DNA of 51,482 nucleotides from positions 1 through 51,482 of the forward strand of contig JAFGCT010000031.1 in the NCBI GenBank assembly GCA_016932505.1, in the 5' to 3' direction. The stretch is from Candidatus Peregrinibacteria bacterium. Lineage in GTDB: Bacteria > Patescibacteriota > Gracilibacteria > UM-FILTER-43-11. The stretch's first letter is position 1, and each line of letters opens with the position of its first letter. The translations under genes and the position numbers were made by a program. A model generated the notes under the pieces. The model searched no databases. It was not told the origin of the DNA and worked only from the letters and a program-made list of their open reading frames with translations. Positions 42,849-50,416 of the stretch are shown piece by piece.

Positions 42849-43469
42849 ATGGAACAAATACTGCTTACCAACATCAACGGATATAATATTATAATGATTG
42901 TTTGGAATCTTTTTCTTGCATTTATACCGTGTATTATTGTTTATCAGATGACAAAAAGCATCGGAAAGAAGAAGTGGAAAAAATTAAGTAAACATAAAAT
43001 AGCCTTTATATTACTTTTTTTAATCTGGCTTTTCTTTTTCCCAAATACTGCTTATTTATTTACGATTCCAAGACATTTGGTTAATTATTGTGATAATTTT
43101 GATAAATTCAGAGTATGCCTTGATAAACAAATGTGGATACCGGTTTTCTTTTTTACTTATGCCTTTATCGGAGTACCGACTTTTTACTATTCCCTTAATA
43201 AGATGTCACAATTATTTGAATCTGTTTTTGGGAAATTGCAGGCAAAATTAATGAGATTAATCGTTATCCCCCTTACAACAATTGCCGTTATGTTTGGTCT
43301 TTACGAAAGATTTAACACTTGGGATGTAATCTTCCGTCCGCTTAACATACTTCGCATAGCTGGTTCTTATATTACCGACATGCGAATGATTATAGATTTT
43401 ATTGTAATTACCCTTTTTCTTTATTTTATTTATCTTGTAATTGGTTTTATAAAAAATAATGATTATTAG
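42849..43469 (+). CDS. DUF1361 integral membrane protein
   Basis: A 206-aa protein with about six hydrophobic helices, matching DUF1361 by its N-terminal MIVWNLFLAFIPCIIVYQ and the signature WLFFFPNTAYLFTIPRHL, where family members have LFFPNxPYxxTDxxHL. Function unknown. The gene overlaps acyP by 11 nt, so the two are translated from one message. Confidence 0.85.
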   Translation: MEQILLTNINGYNIIMIVWNLFLAFIPCIIVYQMTKSIGKKKWKKLSKHKIAFILLFLIWLFFFPNTAYLFTIPRHLVNYCDNFDKFRVCLDKQMWIPVFFFTYAFIGVPTFYYSLNKMSQLFESVFGKLQAKLMRLIVIPLTTIAVMFGLYERFNTWDVIFRPLNILRIAGSYITDMRMIIDFIVITLFLYFIYLVIGFIKNNDY

Positions 43470-43737
43470 GGCTCACATAAAAATCTATGGCAAAGTTCAA
43501 GGTGTTTTCTTTCGTGCACGTGCTGTTGAAAAAGCGAATAAACTTGGTGATATTACCGGTTGGGTTGGAAATAACGCGGATGGAACTGTCGAAATTGTTG
43601 CCGAAGGACCTGAAAATAAATTGAATGATTTTGTTGACTGGTGCAGGAGCGGTCCAAGTACTTCAGAAGTAACAAAAATCGAAGCGGATAAATTTATGTA
43701 TACCGGAGAATTTGAAGATTTTGATATAAGATATTGA
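43459..43737 (+). CDS. acyP: Acylphosphatase
   Basis: Small enzyme hydrolysing carboxyl-phosphate bonds such as acetyl or carbamoyl phosphate. The 92-aa protein shows the family signature GKVQGVFFRARAVEKANKLG with the phosphate-binding Arg19 and GWVGNNADGTVEIVAEG with the catalytic Asn38. Normal length. The start lies inside the DUF1361 gene, overlapping it by 11 nt. Confidence 0.95.
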   Translation: MIIRAHIKIYGKVQGVFFRARAVEKANKLGDITGWVGNNADGTVEIVAEGPENKLNDFVDWCRSGPSTSEVTKIEADKFMYTGEFEDFDIRY

Positions 43738-43798
43738 AGTTTATTTTTGGATTTTAAGAAATTTCAATGTAAAATAATAATTGAAAAATGTTGTAAAT

Positions 43799-43810
43799 CC
43801 GCCTAGGCGG
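43799..43810. repeat. 12-bp perfect palindrome before an FGase-like gene
   Basis: CCGCCTAGGCGG lies 15 nt upstream of the ATG at 43825. It is GC-rich in AT-rich surroundings and could be an operator or the remnant of a dispersed repeat. Confidence 0.5.
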
Positions 43811-43824
43811 GAAAAATAAATAAA

Positions 43825-44613
43825 ATGGTTGCCGAAAAATACCCAATTCTGATCACAGCTCCACATTGTTCGACTTTCATTCCTGTGGATTTAAGAAAAA
43901 TGATGACTCTTAGTGATGCCCAAATACGCAGAAACTGTGACCCATATACAGATTTAATTTTTGATGTACCAAAGGCCCATGTTATAAAGGCTCGCATTTC
44001 ACGGCTTGTTACAGATTTAAACAGAGCACCGGATGATATTGAAATGGAATATAAACTTTCTAATGATGGAGTCGTTGTTAGTGTAGATTTAGATGGTAAT
44101 CCTATTTATAAATCTATACCACCAATTGAAAAAGTGCTAGAAAGAGTACAGAAATATCATGACTCTTTTCACGATAAAATTGATGAAATAAAACCTAATA
44201 TTCAGTTCCTCATTGACGGGCATTCACTAAGAAGCAAGGCGCCAAACACCAGAGTGGATGCGGGAAATGAGCGAGCGGATATTGTTCTTGGGAACAGGGA
44301 TTTTACGACGTGTTCCAGAAATATGACGCAAAAAATAATGAATTTCTTTCAGGACAGAGGGTTTTCAGTCGAAGTAAATAAGCCATATAAAGGTAGGTAT
44401 TTGATTGGCTACCATTGTTCCAGACGCACTCTTCCTGGTATTCAGATTGAGGTAAATGAAAAACTTTATATGAATGAAAAAACCCGCAGACCATATAAGC
44501 AAAAGATACAGGACTTAAACAGGATTATGATAAGACTTGTTGAGGATATTTATGAGGAAATCGAAAAAACTTCAGCATCAGTTGGAGGGAAAAGACAGCA
44601 GACATTGTTTTAA
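43825..44613 (+). CDS. N-formylglutamate amidohydrolase-like protein (FGase family)
   Basis: A 262-aa FGase-fold (PF05013) hydrolase. Visible family motifs: ITAPHCSTFIP at the N-terminus, RLVTDLNRAPDD, FLIDGHSLRSKAP, and the C-terminal VNKPYKGRYLIGYH with GIQIEVNEKLYMNE. The fold is that of zinc aminoacylases; in most bacteria it acts in histidine degradation, but no hut genes are here, so the substrate is probably different (a peptide or amidated cell-wall or toxin product, inference). It is convergent with a second FGase-like gene, with a perfect 11-bp inverted repeat between them. Confidence 0.88.
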   Translation: MVAEKYPILITAPHCSTFIPVDLRKMMTLSDAQIRRNCDPYTDLIFDVPKAHVIKARISRLVTDLNRAPDDIEMEYKLSNDGVVVSVDLDGNPIYKSIPPIEKVLERVQKYHDSFHDKIDEIKPNIQFLIDGHSLRSKAPNTRVDAGNERADIVLGNRDFTTCSRNMTQKIMNFFQDRGFSVEVNKPYKGRYLIGYHCSRRTLPGIQIEVNEKLYMNEKTRRPYKQKIQDLNRIMIRLVEDIYEEIEKTSASVGGKRQQTLF

Positions 44614-44663
44614 AAATTTGGAAATTGTGGAAGTTACGTATTAAGTATTTAGTTTCCAAATTT
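44614..44663. terminator. Inverted repeat between convergent FGase-like genes
   Basis: AAATTTGGAAA (44614-44624) and TTTCCAAATTT (44653-44663) are perfectly complementary over 11 bp, and 7-8 nt TTTCCAA-like units continue to about 44675. The position suits a bidirectional terminator. Confidence 0.5.
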
Positions 44664-44679
44664 CCAAGTTTTCATATTT

Positions 44680-45699
44680 TTACATTCTAATATCTTCAGT
44701 TTTCAATGCCGCAAGACGATTGAATATATTTTCATATATCGGCCTGAATGTTTCTGCTACCTTCATATTTACCTCCAGACCTCCCAGATGTCTATTCGGC
44801 TCAAGCCCATCGTGCGCTACTTGTTCAAGGGCAATGAAGTGAATATTTTTTGTAATATCCCCCTGTTCAAACTCTGCATCTCCAGGCATTACTTCAAATG
44901 GCCAATATCCATCACTCGAAATATTGCCCTTTTTTTCAAATTCTTCATCTACAATTTTAGAAATAACCGGGGAACATATTTCAGGATGAGTTATTTTAAT
45001 AAGATCCGGTAACTTCTTTCTAAGCAGCATATCTGATAAAAACTCTCTCGTACTTGAAGCTTTTCTTGTACTCTTTTGCGCAGGAGGTCCAACAATATAA
45101 GCACCTTTTTGCTCACCACGTAATACTTTAGTTCCCACATAAGCAGGAAATGAATGTGGAGCTACTATTATTGCATGTCCATATTGATTGACCGCTTTTT
45201 CTGCCGCATCACGAATAGCTTTTATAAAAGGATGATAAGCCAGATCAAGAAGTTCCTGGAATTCCTTATTTGTATACGGACGTCTTAGCATTGATTTAGA
45301 TTCAGCAGGAAAAGCACTATTTCGTAAAACCCCCATCATTGAATCAGTTACCGGCGGAACTGTTCTCCAAATTAAACCATTTGCATGTTCCGGCCTTCCC
45401 CGCCCTTCCACAGATAGTCCATCTACTTGTCCTAAAGTTCTGTTTGTATCAATAATACACCTTGGCATATCGGTCCAAATTCTTGTGTGGTCGCTTTGAT
45501 TATGAAAATTTGTTATTTCCGGCACTGAAACATCCACACCTCCGTTTATTACATTCAGAACTTCCGAATCATCCAATTTTACAACATCTTTAACAAAATC
45601 AGGTAAGTCATTTCTAATATCTTCGGTTAATTTTGCGCTATGTGGCATCGCAATAATTAAAGGTGAATCACCTTCCTCACTATGAACGTATTTTTCCAT
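44680..45699 (-). CDS. Second FGase-family protein
   Basis: A 339-aa protein, also of the N-formylglutamate amidohydrolase fold: LIIAMPHSAKLTEDIRNDLP at the N-terminus, CIIDTNRTLGQ, NGLIWRTVPP, a helix HPFIKAIRDAAEKAVNQYGH followed by AIIVAPHSFP, and a C-terminal LGGLEVNMK. Motif order matches the neighbour at 43825, but the sequences are distant and this one is 77 residues longer. No signal peptide. A convergent pair of distant paralogues suggests diversification more than recent duplication. Substrate unknown. Confidence 0.8.
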   Translation of the reverse strand: MEKYVHSEEGDSPLIIAMPHSAKLTEDIRNDLPDFVKDVVKLDDSEVLNVINGGVDVSVPEITNFHNQSDHTRIWTDMPRCIIDTNRTLGQVDGLSVEGRGRPEHANGLIWRTVPPVTDSMMGVLRNSAFPAESKSMLRRPYTNKEFQELLDLAYHPFIKAIRDAAEKAVNQYGHAIIVAPHSFPAYVGTKVLRGEQKGAYIVGPPAQKSTRKASSTREFLSDMLLRKKLPDLIKITHPEICSPVISKIVDEEFEKKGNISSDGYWPFEVMPGDAEFEQGDITKNIHFIALEQVAHDGLEPNRHLGGLEVNMKVAETFRPIYENIFNRLAALKTEDIRM

Positions 45700-45729
45700 T
45701 TATATTTTAACTTTAAATATTATTACAAT

Positions 45730-46527
45730 TTATCCTAAAAAGTCACTCAAACTATAACTTAAAACAGTAGTATCCCATGGGCGAGTATTCAAACTGACTT
45801 CACTTTTACCAGTGTTAAATTCCTGACCATTAAATACATTATATTTCATAAAACGGTATTTTGCTTCAAGGCTTGGGGAACTTGCGGAAAGAGCTTTGAA
45901 ATCTTCGTTATGAAGAACGTAATATGTGTAAGTTTCAGCAAAATCTTCAAATGGATCGGACATTGCATAACCAGATACAAAATCCATATTCGAAGCTGTT
46001 TTCTTCATTTTAGTATCACTTTCCCAGCTTATTTGGTAGAAGTCGATACTAGGATCGGTAATATAAAGTGGGTAAGAACCATCCATAAATGTACTTTCTA
46101 CCTCTTCCTTTTCTGGTGCTAGATAAGCGTAATCAACGTTGTGCCCTGTTTCATGTACCAAAACACCAACCATTTCTTCAAATCCCATATTTACACCACG
46201 CAAAATAATCAGGTTGTTTCCTCCAAGACCGCGACCAGCTGTTTTATCATAATCTAATACAATTTTCTCAACTGAAGAAACATGTCCTTCCGGAAGATGT
46301 TTTAATGCCTCAGTTATTGTATCTCTTTGAGCTTGATTCAGTTCAATAACAGATTCATTAAAATTCCGCATACTAAAGTCAATATCGACCAATGTTTCAG
46401 TTGGTGCAGAATGAACTTCCGGAGTTGGCTCAGCAGCCATAACCTGAGTTTCGGCAGAATTCATCTGCCAAATAGCAAATGATAGAGCCTGAATGGCCAA
46501 AAAAAGAGTGAATACTTTAAATCGCAT
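45730..46527 (-). CDS. Secreted zinc metalloprotease (HExxH gluzincin-like)
   Basis: A 265-aa exported protein. The signal peptide covers about 1-31 (hydrophobic core FTLFLAIQALSFAIW, ending near VMAAEP). The zinc site is HETGHNVD (His125, Glu126, His129); a downstream SGYAMSDPFEDFAETYTYYV with Glu194 and Glu198 supplies the third ligand, an arrangement like anthrax-lethal-factor-type and related gluzincins. The mature protein is small, so it is probably a stand-alone peptidase. It has the best promoter in the window (perfect TTGACA). It lies 31 nt upstream of the FGase-like gene 44680-45699 on the same strand and may be co-transcribed with it. Confidence 0.85.
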   Translation of the reverse strand: MRFKVFTLFLAIQALSFAIWQMNSAETQVMAAEPTPEVHSAPTETLVDIDFSMRNFNESVIELNQAQRDTITEALKHLPEGHVSSVEKIVLDYDKTAGRGLGGNNLIILRGVNMGFEEMVGVLVHETGHNVDYAYLAPEKEEVESTFMDGSYPLYITDPSIDFYQISWESDTKMKKTASNMDFVSGYAMSDPFEDFAETYTYYVLHNEDFKALSASSPSLEAKYRFMKYNVFNGQEFNTGKSEVSLNTRPWDTTVLSYSLSDFLG

Positions 46528-46588
46528 AAATAAGCGGTTAATTGACTCTTTTTATGTTTGTTTTTCGCCTTTTTGACGTTGGCGTGAT

Positions 46589-46617
46589 ATACTACCAGTT
46601 TTTTTAGTATTTGTCAA
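46589..46617 (-). promoter_or_regulatory. Strong promoter of the metalloprotease gene
   Basis: Minus-strand TTGACA (46612-46617), 17-bp spacer, TAGTAT (46589-46594). The leader of about 55 nt contains CGCC...GGCG halves (46567-46585), perhaps an operator; this last point is weak. Confidence 0.7.
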
Positions 46618-46679
46618 GGTTATTTAGATATATTAAAAACACAAATAACGTAATGACGTAGAGGCATAATGACGTTATA

Positions 46680-48245
46680 ATGTGTCACGATATAAAACCC
46701 AAAATAATAATGTCGATAGCTAGAAAAATCCTCGAAAATACCTTTGTTCAGGTAATCGGCAAAGTAGTTACGGCCGGTCTTTCTATTATAGTCCTGAAGA
46801 TTATTTCTGGATATTTAGGAACAGCGGGCTATGGAGATTACACTACTGTTTACCAGTTTTTGGCTTTCTTTGGTATAGCCGCGGATTTTGGTATATATAC
46901 GATTACAGTGAAGGAGATGTCTAAGGATGAAAGCCGTATTCCTATGATTCTTGGAAATATCCTTGGCCTACGCACAGGGCTTGCAATTCTTGCAATGGTC
47001 GCAGCGGTCGTTGTGGCTTTTTTGATTCCAAGTTATGCGGATACTGTAATTCCTATGGGTGTTCTTGTAGCTACAATGGCAACCATTTTTACACTTTTAA
47101 ACGGAACAGTCAGCAGTGTACTTCAAGTTCATTTAAAAATGCAATATGCCACTATAGGGCTTGTTATAGGCAAAATAGTCAGCGTTATTTATATGGCAGT
47201 AGTGGCTTATGTGCTATTTACAGGAGATTTAGTTAACGGCTTTTACCATTTGATGTGGGCTGGTGTACTGGGGAATTTGGTTATGTTCGGCATAACTTTG
47301 TATTATGTTCTTCGTTACACTAAAATCACATACAGATTTGATTTCAGCTTCTGGAAAAAGATGTTTATTACCTCTCTACCTTATGGCGTTGCCCTTATGC
47401 TCAATACTATGTACTTCCGTCTTGATGTAATTCTGATGACGGTTATGCTTCCTCATACAACACTTATGGCGGATGGAACAAGCCAATGCTCTGCGACTAT
47501 GTGTGGCGATACAGAAGTTGGACTTTATGGTGTTGCGATGAGATTTTTAGAAATGCTGGTTATTATTCCGATTTACTTTATGAATTCTGTTTTACCTGTA
47601 ATGACTAGATTTATCGAGGAACAAAGCCAAAGGATTAAAGAGCTCATGCAGTATTCATTCGATTTTTTAGTGGCTACAGGAATACCGATTTTAGTTGGAG
47701 GTTTTGTGCTTGCTGTTCCGATTATAATGTTTATTTCCGATTCTGAATTTGTTAGCGGTAACGAATATGTTTATGGCTCCGATGTTGCAGTAAGAATACT
47801 AATGTTTGCTATGCTTTTTTCTTTCATAAATTCGCTTTTTGGATTCACACTTGTAGTTCTGAACAAACAAATGAAGCTAATGATTATTAATGCCGGCTGT
47901 GTTCTTTTTAATATGATTGCAAATCTTATTGCAATTCCTTATTGGGGTTTTAGAGGAGCATCGATAACCTCAGTTTTTTCTGAATTATTTATTCTAATTT
48001 TAATTTCGTGGACAGCTAAAAAAGCCCTTGGATTCAAGCTCTCATCCAAAACTTTACTTAAAATAATTCTTTCTGCAACAGTTATGGGTATTTTTGTTTC
48101 GCTTGGCTTTTACTGGATGCAGGACATATGGTTTATATGGCAACTAGCCTTATTAGTGCCACTTGGTGGAATTGTTTATGTAATAATGATTTTAAGAACC
48201 AAAGCTGTTACTCCAGATATGTGGAAATTACTTAAAAAATCTTAA
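46680..48245 (+). CDS. Polysaccharide flippase (MOP superfamily, Wzx-like)
   Basis: A 521-aa integral membrane protein with about 12-14 helices. The N-terminal pattern ARKILENTFVQVIGKVVTAG, then ISGYLGTAGYGDYTTVYQFL and FFGIAADFGIYTITVKEMSK, is characteristic of Wzx/MATE-like lipid-linked oligosaccharide flippases. Likely role: moving a surface-glycan precursor across the membrane; rfbB at 38912 could supply a precursor sugar. The ATG at 46680 follows TAATGACG-type repeats directly. A second ATG at 46710 (SIARKILEN) gives a more usual N-terminus and may be the real start. No glycosyltransferases are adjacent. Confidence 0.88.
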   Translation: MCHDIKPKIIMSIARKILENTFVQVIGKVVTAGLSIIVLKIISGYLGTAGYGDYTTVYQFLAFFGIAADFGIYTITVKEMSKDESRIPMILGNILGLRTGLAILAMVAAVVVAFLIPSYADTVIPMGVLVATMATIFTLLNGTVSSVLQVHLKMQYATIGLVIGKIVSVIYMAVVAYVLFTGDLVNGFYHLMWAGVLGNLVMFGITLYYVLRYTKITYRFDFSFWKKMFITSLPYGVALMLNTMYFRLDVILMTVMLPHTTLMADGTSQCSATMCGDTEVGLYGVAMRFLEMLVIIPIYFMNSVLPVMTRFIEEQSQRIKELMQYSFDFLVATGIPILVGGFVLAVPIIMFISDSEFVSGNEYVYGSDVAVRILMFAMLFSFINSLFGFTLVVLNKQMKLMIINAGCVLFNMIANLIAIPYWGFRGASITSVFSELFILILISWTAKKALGFKLSSKTLLKIILSATVMGIFVSLGFYWMQDIWFIWQLALLVPLGGIVYVIMILRTKAVTPDMWKLLKKS

Positions 48246-48252
48246 TATAACG

Positions 48253-48294
48253 TGCGATGTGCGATGTGCGAAGTAAAACTTCGCAATTCGCACA
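48253..48294. repeat. Heptamer array forming a hairpin upstream of rnhB
   Basis: TGCGATG twice, TGCGAAG, TAAAACT, TCGCAAT and TCGCACA in continuous 7-nt register. GTGCGAAGT and ACTTCGCA pair around an AAA loop. The TGCGATG/TGCGAAG units are the same as beside the S23-type gene at 34322-34342. Confidence 0.85.
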
Positions 48295-48300
48295 ATCAAT

Positions 48301-48891
48301 ATGTATAAACAAGAACAAGATTTAAAATCAAAGGGCTATAAACACATATGTGGTGTAGATGAAGCTGGCAGAGGCCCCCTAGCAGGGCCCGTAGTGGCTG
48401 CTGCGGTAATTATGCCTGAAGGATATAGAAATGAACTAATAAACGACTCAAAACAGCTTACAGCTATGCAAAGAGAGCAGTTATTTATTGATATTAAGAA
48501 TAATGCACTTACATACGCTGTAGGTGTCGTTCTACACTCTAAGATTGACGAAATAGGCATACTAAACGCTACCAAGCTTGCAATGCGCCAAGCTATTAAT
48601 AAACTTAATCCTAGGCCAGATTTTATACTTACAGATGCGGTTCCTGTGAATATTATGGATATTCCTCAAATGCCAATTATTAAAGGTGACGCAAAGGTTT
48701 TTAGCATTGCGGCTGCTTCAATTATAGCCAAGGTTCATAGAGATCATTTAATGATGAAATATGACAAAAAATACCCAGATTATAACTTTGGAGTGCATAT
48801 GGGGTATGGAACTGAGGTGCATTTAAAAGCTATAAAAGAGCATGGGGCTTGCCCTATTCATAGAATGACATTTTCACCACTTTCCGAATAG
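48301..48891 (+). CDS. rnhB: Ribonuclease HII
   Basis: Cleaves RNA in RNA-DNA hybrids and removes single ribonucleotides from DNA. The 196-aa protein has CGVDEAGRGPLAGPVVAAAV with the catalytic Asp20 and Glu21, a third acidic residue in FILTDAV, and the C-terminal IIAKVHRDHLMMK and HMGYGTEVHLKAIKEHG motifs of RNase HII. Normal length. It ends in TAG at 48891. Its last codons overlap, on the opposite strand, the likely frameshifted tail of the 92-aa protein. Confidence 0.96.
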   Translation: MYKQEQDLKSKGYKHICGVDEAGRGPLAGPVVAAAVIMPEGYRNELINDSKQLTAMQREQLFIDIKNNALTYAVGVVLHSKIDEIGILNATKLAMRQAINKLNPRPDFILTDAVPVNIMDIPQMPIIKGDAKVFSIAAASIIAKVHRDHLMMKYDKKYPDYNFGVHMGYGTEVHLKAIKEHGACPIHRMTFSPLSE

Positions 48892-48969
48892 AAGAGCCAA
48901 TTGAGGAGCCGCTTGTTCTATTTGCTCCACAATATGCTCATCTATTTTCTCGCCTATTTGATTTTCTAC
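48874..48969 (-). pseudogene. Probable frameshifted C-terminal tail of the 92-aa protein
   Basis: Directly after the TAG of the 92-aa gene, a second frame reads on for 31 codons: VENQIGEKIDEHIVEQIEQA, then APQLALLFGKW, ending in TGA at 48874. It is clearly protein-like (charged amphipathic helix). Joining it needs one extra base near 48969, or a -1 ribosomal shift. It overlaps the 3' end of rnhB by 18 nt. A sequencing or assembly error, a real mutation and programmed frameshifting are all possible. Confidence 0.5.
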
Positions 48970-49244
48970 TCGTTCACGTTATGCGGAATATTCTTTTCTC
49001 TTTCATGCATTTCGCCACTCATCAATTTCAATTCATAAGTAATATCACCATAAATTTCCTGCATTCCGTCCTGCAAATGACTATCACACTCTTCACTTTC
49101 TAGTTCATGCAAAGGACCTGCATTATCCACATAAATAGTCAGGTGATTATTTTCGAATTTTAATTCTTTAACATGGCTCTGAACTAAGTTGCTGGTGTGA
49201 GCACTTGTAATTGCGTTAGCAAGTTCTTTTATTTTATGTTCCAT
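48966..49244 (-). CDS. Small conserved-looking hypothetical protein
   Basis: A 92-aa cytoplasmic protein that I cannot assign firmly. The middle, HVKELKFENNHLTIYVDNAG, then PLHELE, reads as a β-hairpin followed by a helix and ends in a YGDITYELKL strand and HEREKNIPHN. The layout faintly recalls DUF721/DciA-like RNA-binding folds, but I would not assert it. The annotated stop probably cuts a longer protein (see 48874-48969). It faces rnhB and is divergent from the region of tRNA genes. Confidence 0.72.
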   Translation of the reverse strand: MEHKIKELANAITSAHTSNLVQSHVKELKFENNHLTIYVDNAGPLHELESEECDSHLQDGMQEIYGDITYELKLMSGEMHEREKNIPHNVNE

Positions 49245-49333
49245 AGTTTTTATTACAAAATTGAATATTACAAAATTATCTTATCAGATTTTAAATATTA
49301 CTTATAGTCTTTTGCTGACAATATATCACTTAT

Positions 49334-49512
49334 TTGGTAGGGCCAAGGGGAATATTCTCCCCCGATGTACATCGGGGTCCGAGTCTCGTAATATTCATTC
49401 CCTTTCGACTTCGCTCAAGCTCATTTCATTTACTCGTTCGAACCCATGGCTTCGATTACTTATGCTCTGCATAAGCTAAAATGCATCTGCCTTTAGCAGA
49501 TCCATTTTACCT
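49334..49512. repeat. Patch of tRNA-Glu 3' fragment and palindromes
   Basis: TTGGTAGGGCCAAGGGGAAT at 49334-49353 exactly repeats the 3' end of tRNA-Glu (49512-49531). It is followed by an element bounded by GAATATT (49350-49356) and AATATTC (49390-49396) around an 18-bp perfect palindrome, CCCCGATGT with its complement (49360-49377). A further hairpin, AAAATG/ATCTGC with GCAGAT/CATTTT, lies at about 49478-49508. From 49245 to 49512 I see no protein-coding gene. Confidence 0.8.
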
Positions 49513-49587
49513 TGGTAGGGCCAAGGGGAATCGAACCCCTGTTGCCGGAATGAGAATCCGAAGTCCTAACCACTAGACGATGGCCCC
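49513..49587 (-). tRNA. tRNA-Glu (CTC)
   Basis: Complete cloverleaf on the minus strand. The acceptor GGGGCCA pairs with TGGCCCT (one G-U pair at the end). D arm GTCTAGTGGTTAGGAC. The anticodon loop TTCTCAT carries anticodon CTC. T arm AGGGGTTCGATTCCCCT, discriminator A73 and encoded CCA. Only the CTC isoacceptor is seen here; a TTC tRNA is expected elsewhere. Confidence 0.93.
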
Positions 49588-49644
49588 ACGTTAGGTTTCA
49601 GCCTACCTATTTTTATTGAAAAACAACTTTTTGTAAAGAACATC

Positions 49645-49673
49645 TTGCAAGCACCATTCTTTTTTGATAATCT
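49645..49673 (+). promoter_or_regulatory. Promoter of tRNA-Val
   Basis: TTGCAA (49645-49650), 17-bp spacer, TAATCT (49668-49673) with a TG at 49665-49666 (extended -10). It predicts transcription starting about 6 nt before the mature tRNA. Confidence 0.6.
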
Positions 49674-49685
49674 CATTTGGCACAG

Positions 49686-49762
49686 GGGCGCTTAGCTCAG
49701 TTGGTTAGAGCGTCTGGTTTACACCCAGAAGGTCAGAGGTTCGACTCCTCTAGCGCCCACCA
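49686..49762 (+). tRNA. tRNA-Val (TAC)
   Basis: Complete cloverleaf. Acceptor GGGCGCT/AGCGCCC, discriminator A, encoded CCA. D arm AGCTCAGTTGGTTAGAGC. Anticodon stem TCTGG/CCAGA around TTTACAC with anticodon TAC. T arm CAGAGGTTCGACTCCTCT. No fragment duplication is seen at this tRNA. Confidence 0.95.
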
Positions 49763-49766
49763 TTAG

Positions 49767-49798
49767 AAAAACCTTAAAGAAATCAGCAGGTTTTTTTT
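49767..49798 (+). terminator. Intrinsic terminator after tRNA-Val
   Basis: AAAAACCT (49767-49774) pairs with AGGTTTTT (49788-49795) around a 13-nt loop, and the T run continues to 49798. It begins 4 nt after the tRNA CCA. Confidence 0.65.
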
Positions 49799-49875
49799 GT
49801 TTATATTAATAATTTCTTTAGCTCTGTCCTTTTTGATGCACTTAGAAGTTATATATTATACAACTTTATTTACGC

Positions 49876-49904
49876 TTGACTATTTATTAATTTTTTGTTA
49901 AAAT
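49876..49904 (+). promoter_or_regulatory. Promoter of the receiver-domain genes
   Basis: TTGACT (49876-49881), 17-bp spacer, TAAAAT (49899-49904), about 25 nt before the ATG at 49936 allowing for the start site. Confidence 0.7.
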
Positions 49905-49935
49905 TTGCGCTCTTGTAATTTTTAATATTGTTGCC

Positions 49936-50397
49936 ATGACCGAAAAAACCAAACCAACTATTTTAGCTGTGGATGATGAAAGTCCGATATTAAGGATGTT
50001 TTCACGATGTCTTGGTAATGAATGTAATATTCTAACAGCTGAAACACTTGAAGAAGCACTCGAAACAATTGATAAAAGAAGACAAGAAATTCAATTACTG
50101 ATAACAGACATTGGTTTAACTTCATCGGAAGGAATGGAAGGATTGAATGTGCTCCTAGCTGCTGAAAGAGTCGATATAGAGCATAGATTTGGAATGAGCG
50201 GTCGTAAAATGAATACAGATGAAAAAGGAGATGTAAATTTGGAAACAAATAATGATTTGGATTTGGAATTTCAGATTATTCAAGCTGGTGCACAAAAAAT
50301 ATTCCAAAAACCTAATCATATGATGGCTATGATGAGACAAATTCGTGAGACTCTTGGCCTGCCTGAAAAAAAATGCCCCAGCGATTCCAAATCCTAA
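49936..50397 (+). CDS. Stand-alone response-regulator receiver protein
   Basis: A 153-aa single-domain receiver. The acidic pocket is Asp13-Asp14 in LAVDDES, the phosphoacceptor Asp58 in LLITDIG, Ser88 in GMSG, and the conserved Lys125 in IFQKP, so it should be phosphorylatable. Residues about 91-112 form an insertion (KMNTDEKGDVNLETNNDLDL) between the fourth strand and its following helix, unusual for CheY-like proteins. There is no output domain and no histidine kinase nearby. It lies 19 nt upstream of a second, degenerate receiver and is probably co-transcribed with it. Confidence 0.9.
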   Translation: MTEKTKPTILAVDDESPILRMFSRCLGNECNILTAETLEEALETIDKRRQEIQLLITDIGLTSSEGMEGLNVLLAAERVDIEHRFGMSGRKMNTDEKGDVNLETNNDLDLEFQIIQAGAQKIFQKPNHMMAMMRQIRETLGLPEKKCPSDSKS

Positions 50398-50416
50398 TAT
50401 AATAAGATAATTTCAA

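Noticed and set aside
46567-46585. Operator palindrome in the metalloprotease leader
   Set aside because: Only 4-bp arms (CGCC/GGCG) around 11 nt; too weak to call.
49261-49479. Short open frame of 72 codons upstream of tRNA-Glu
   Set aside because: It runs through the tRNA fragment and palindromes; no protein-like composition or conservation signal.
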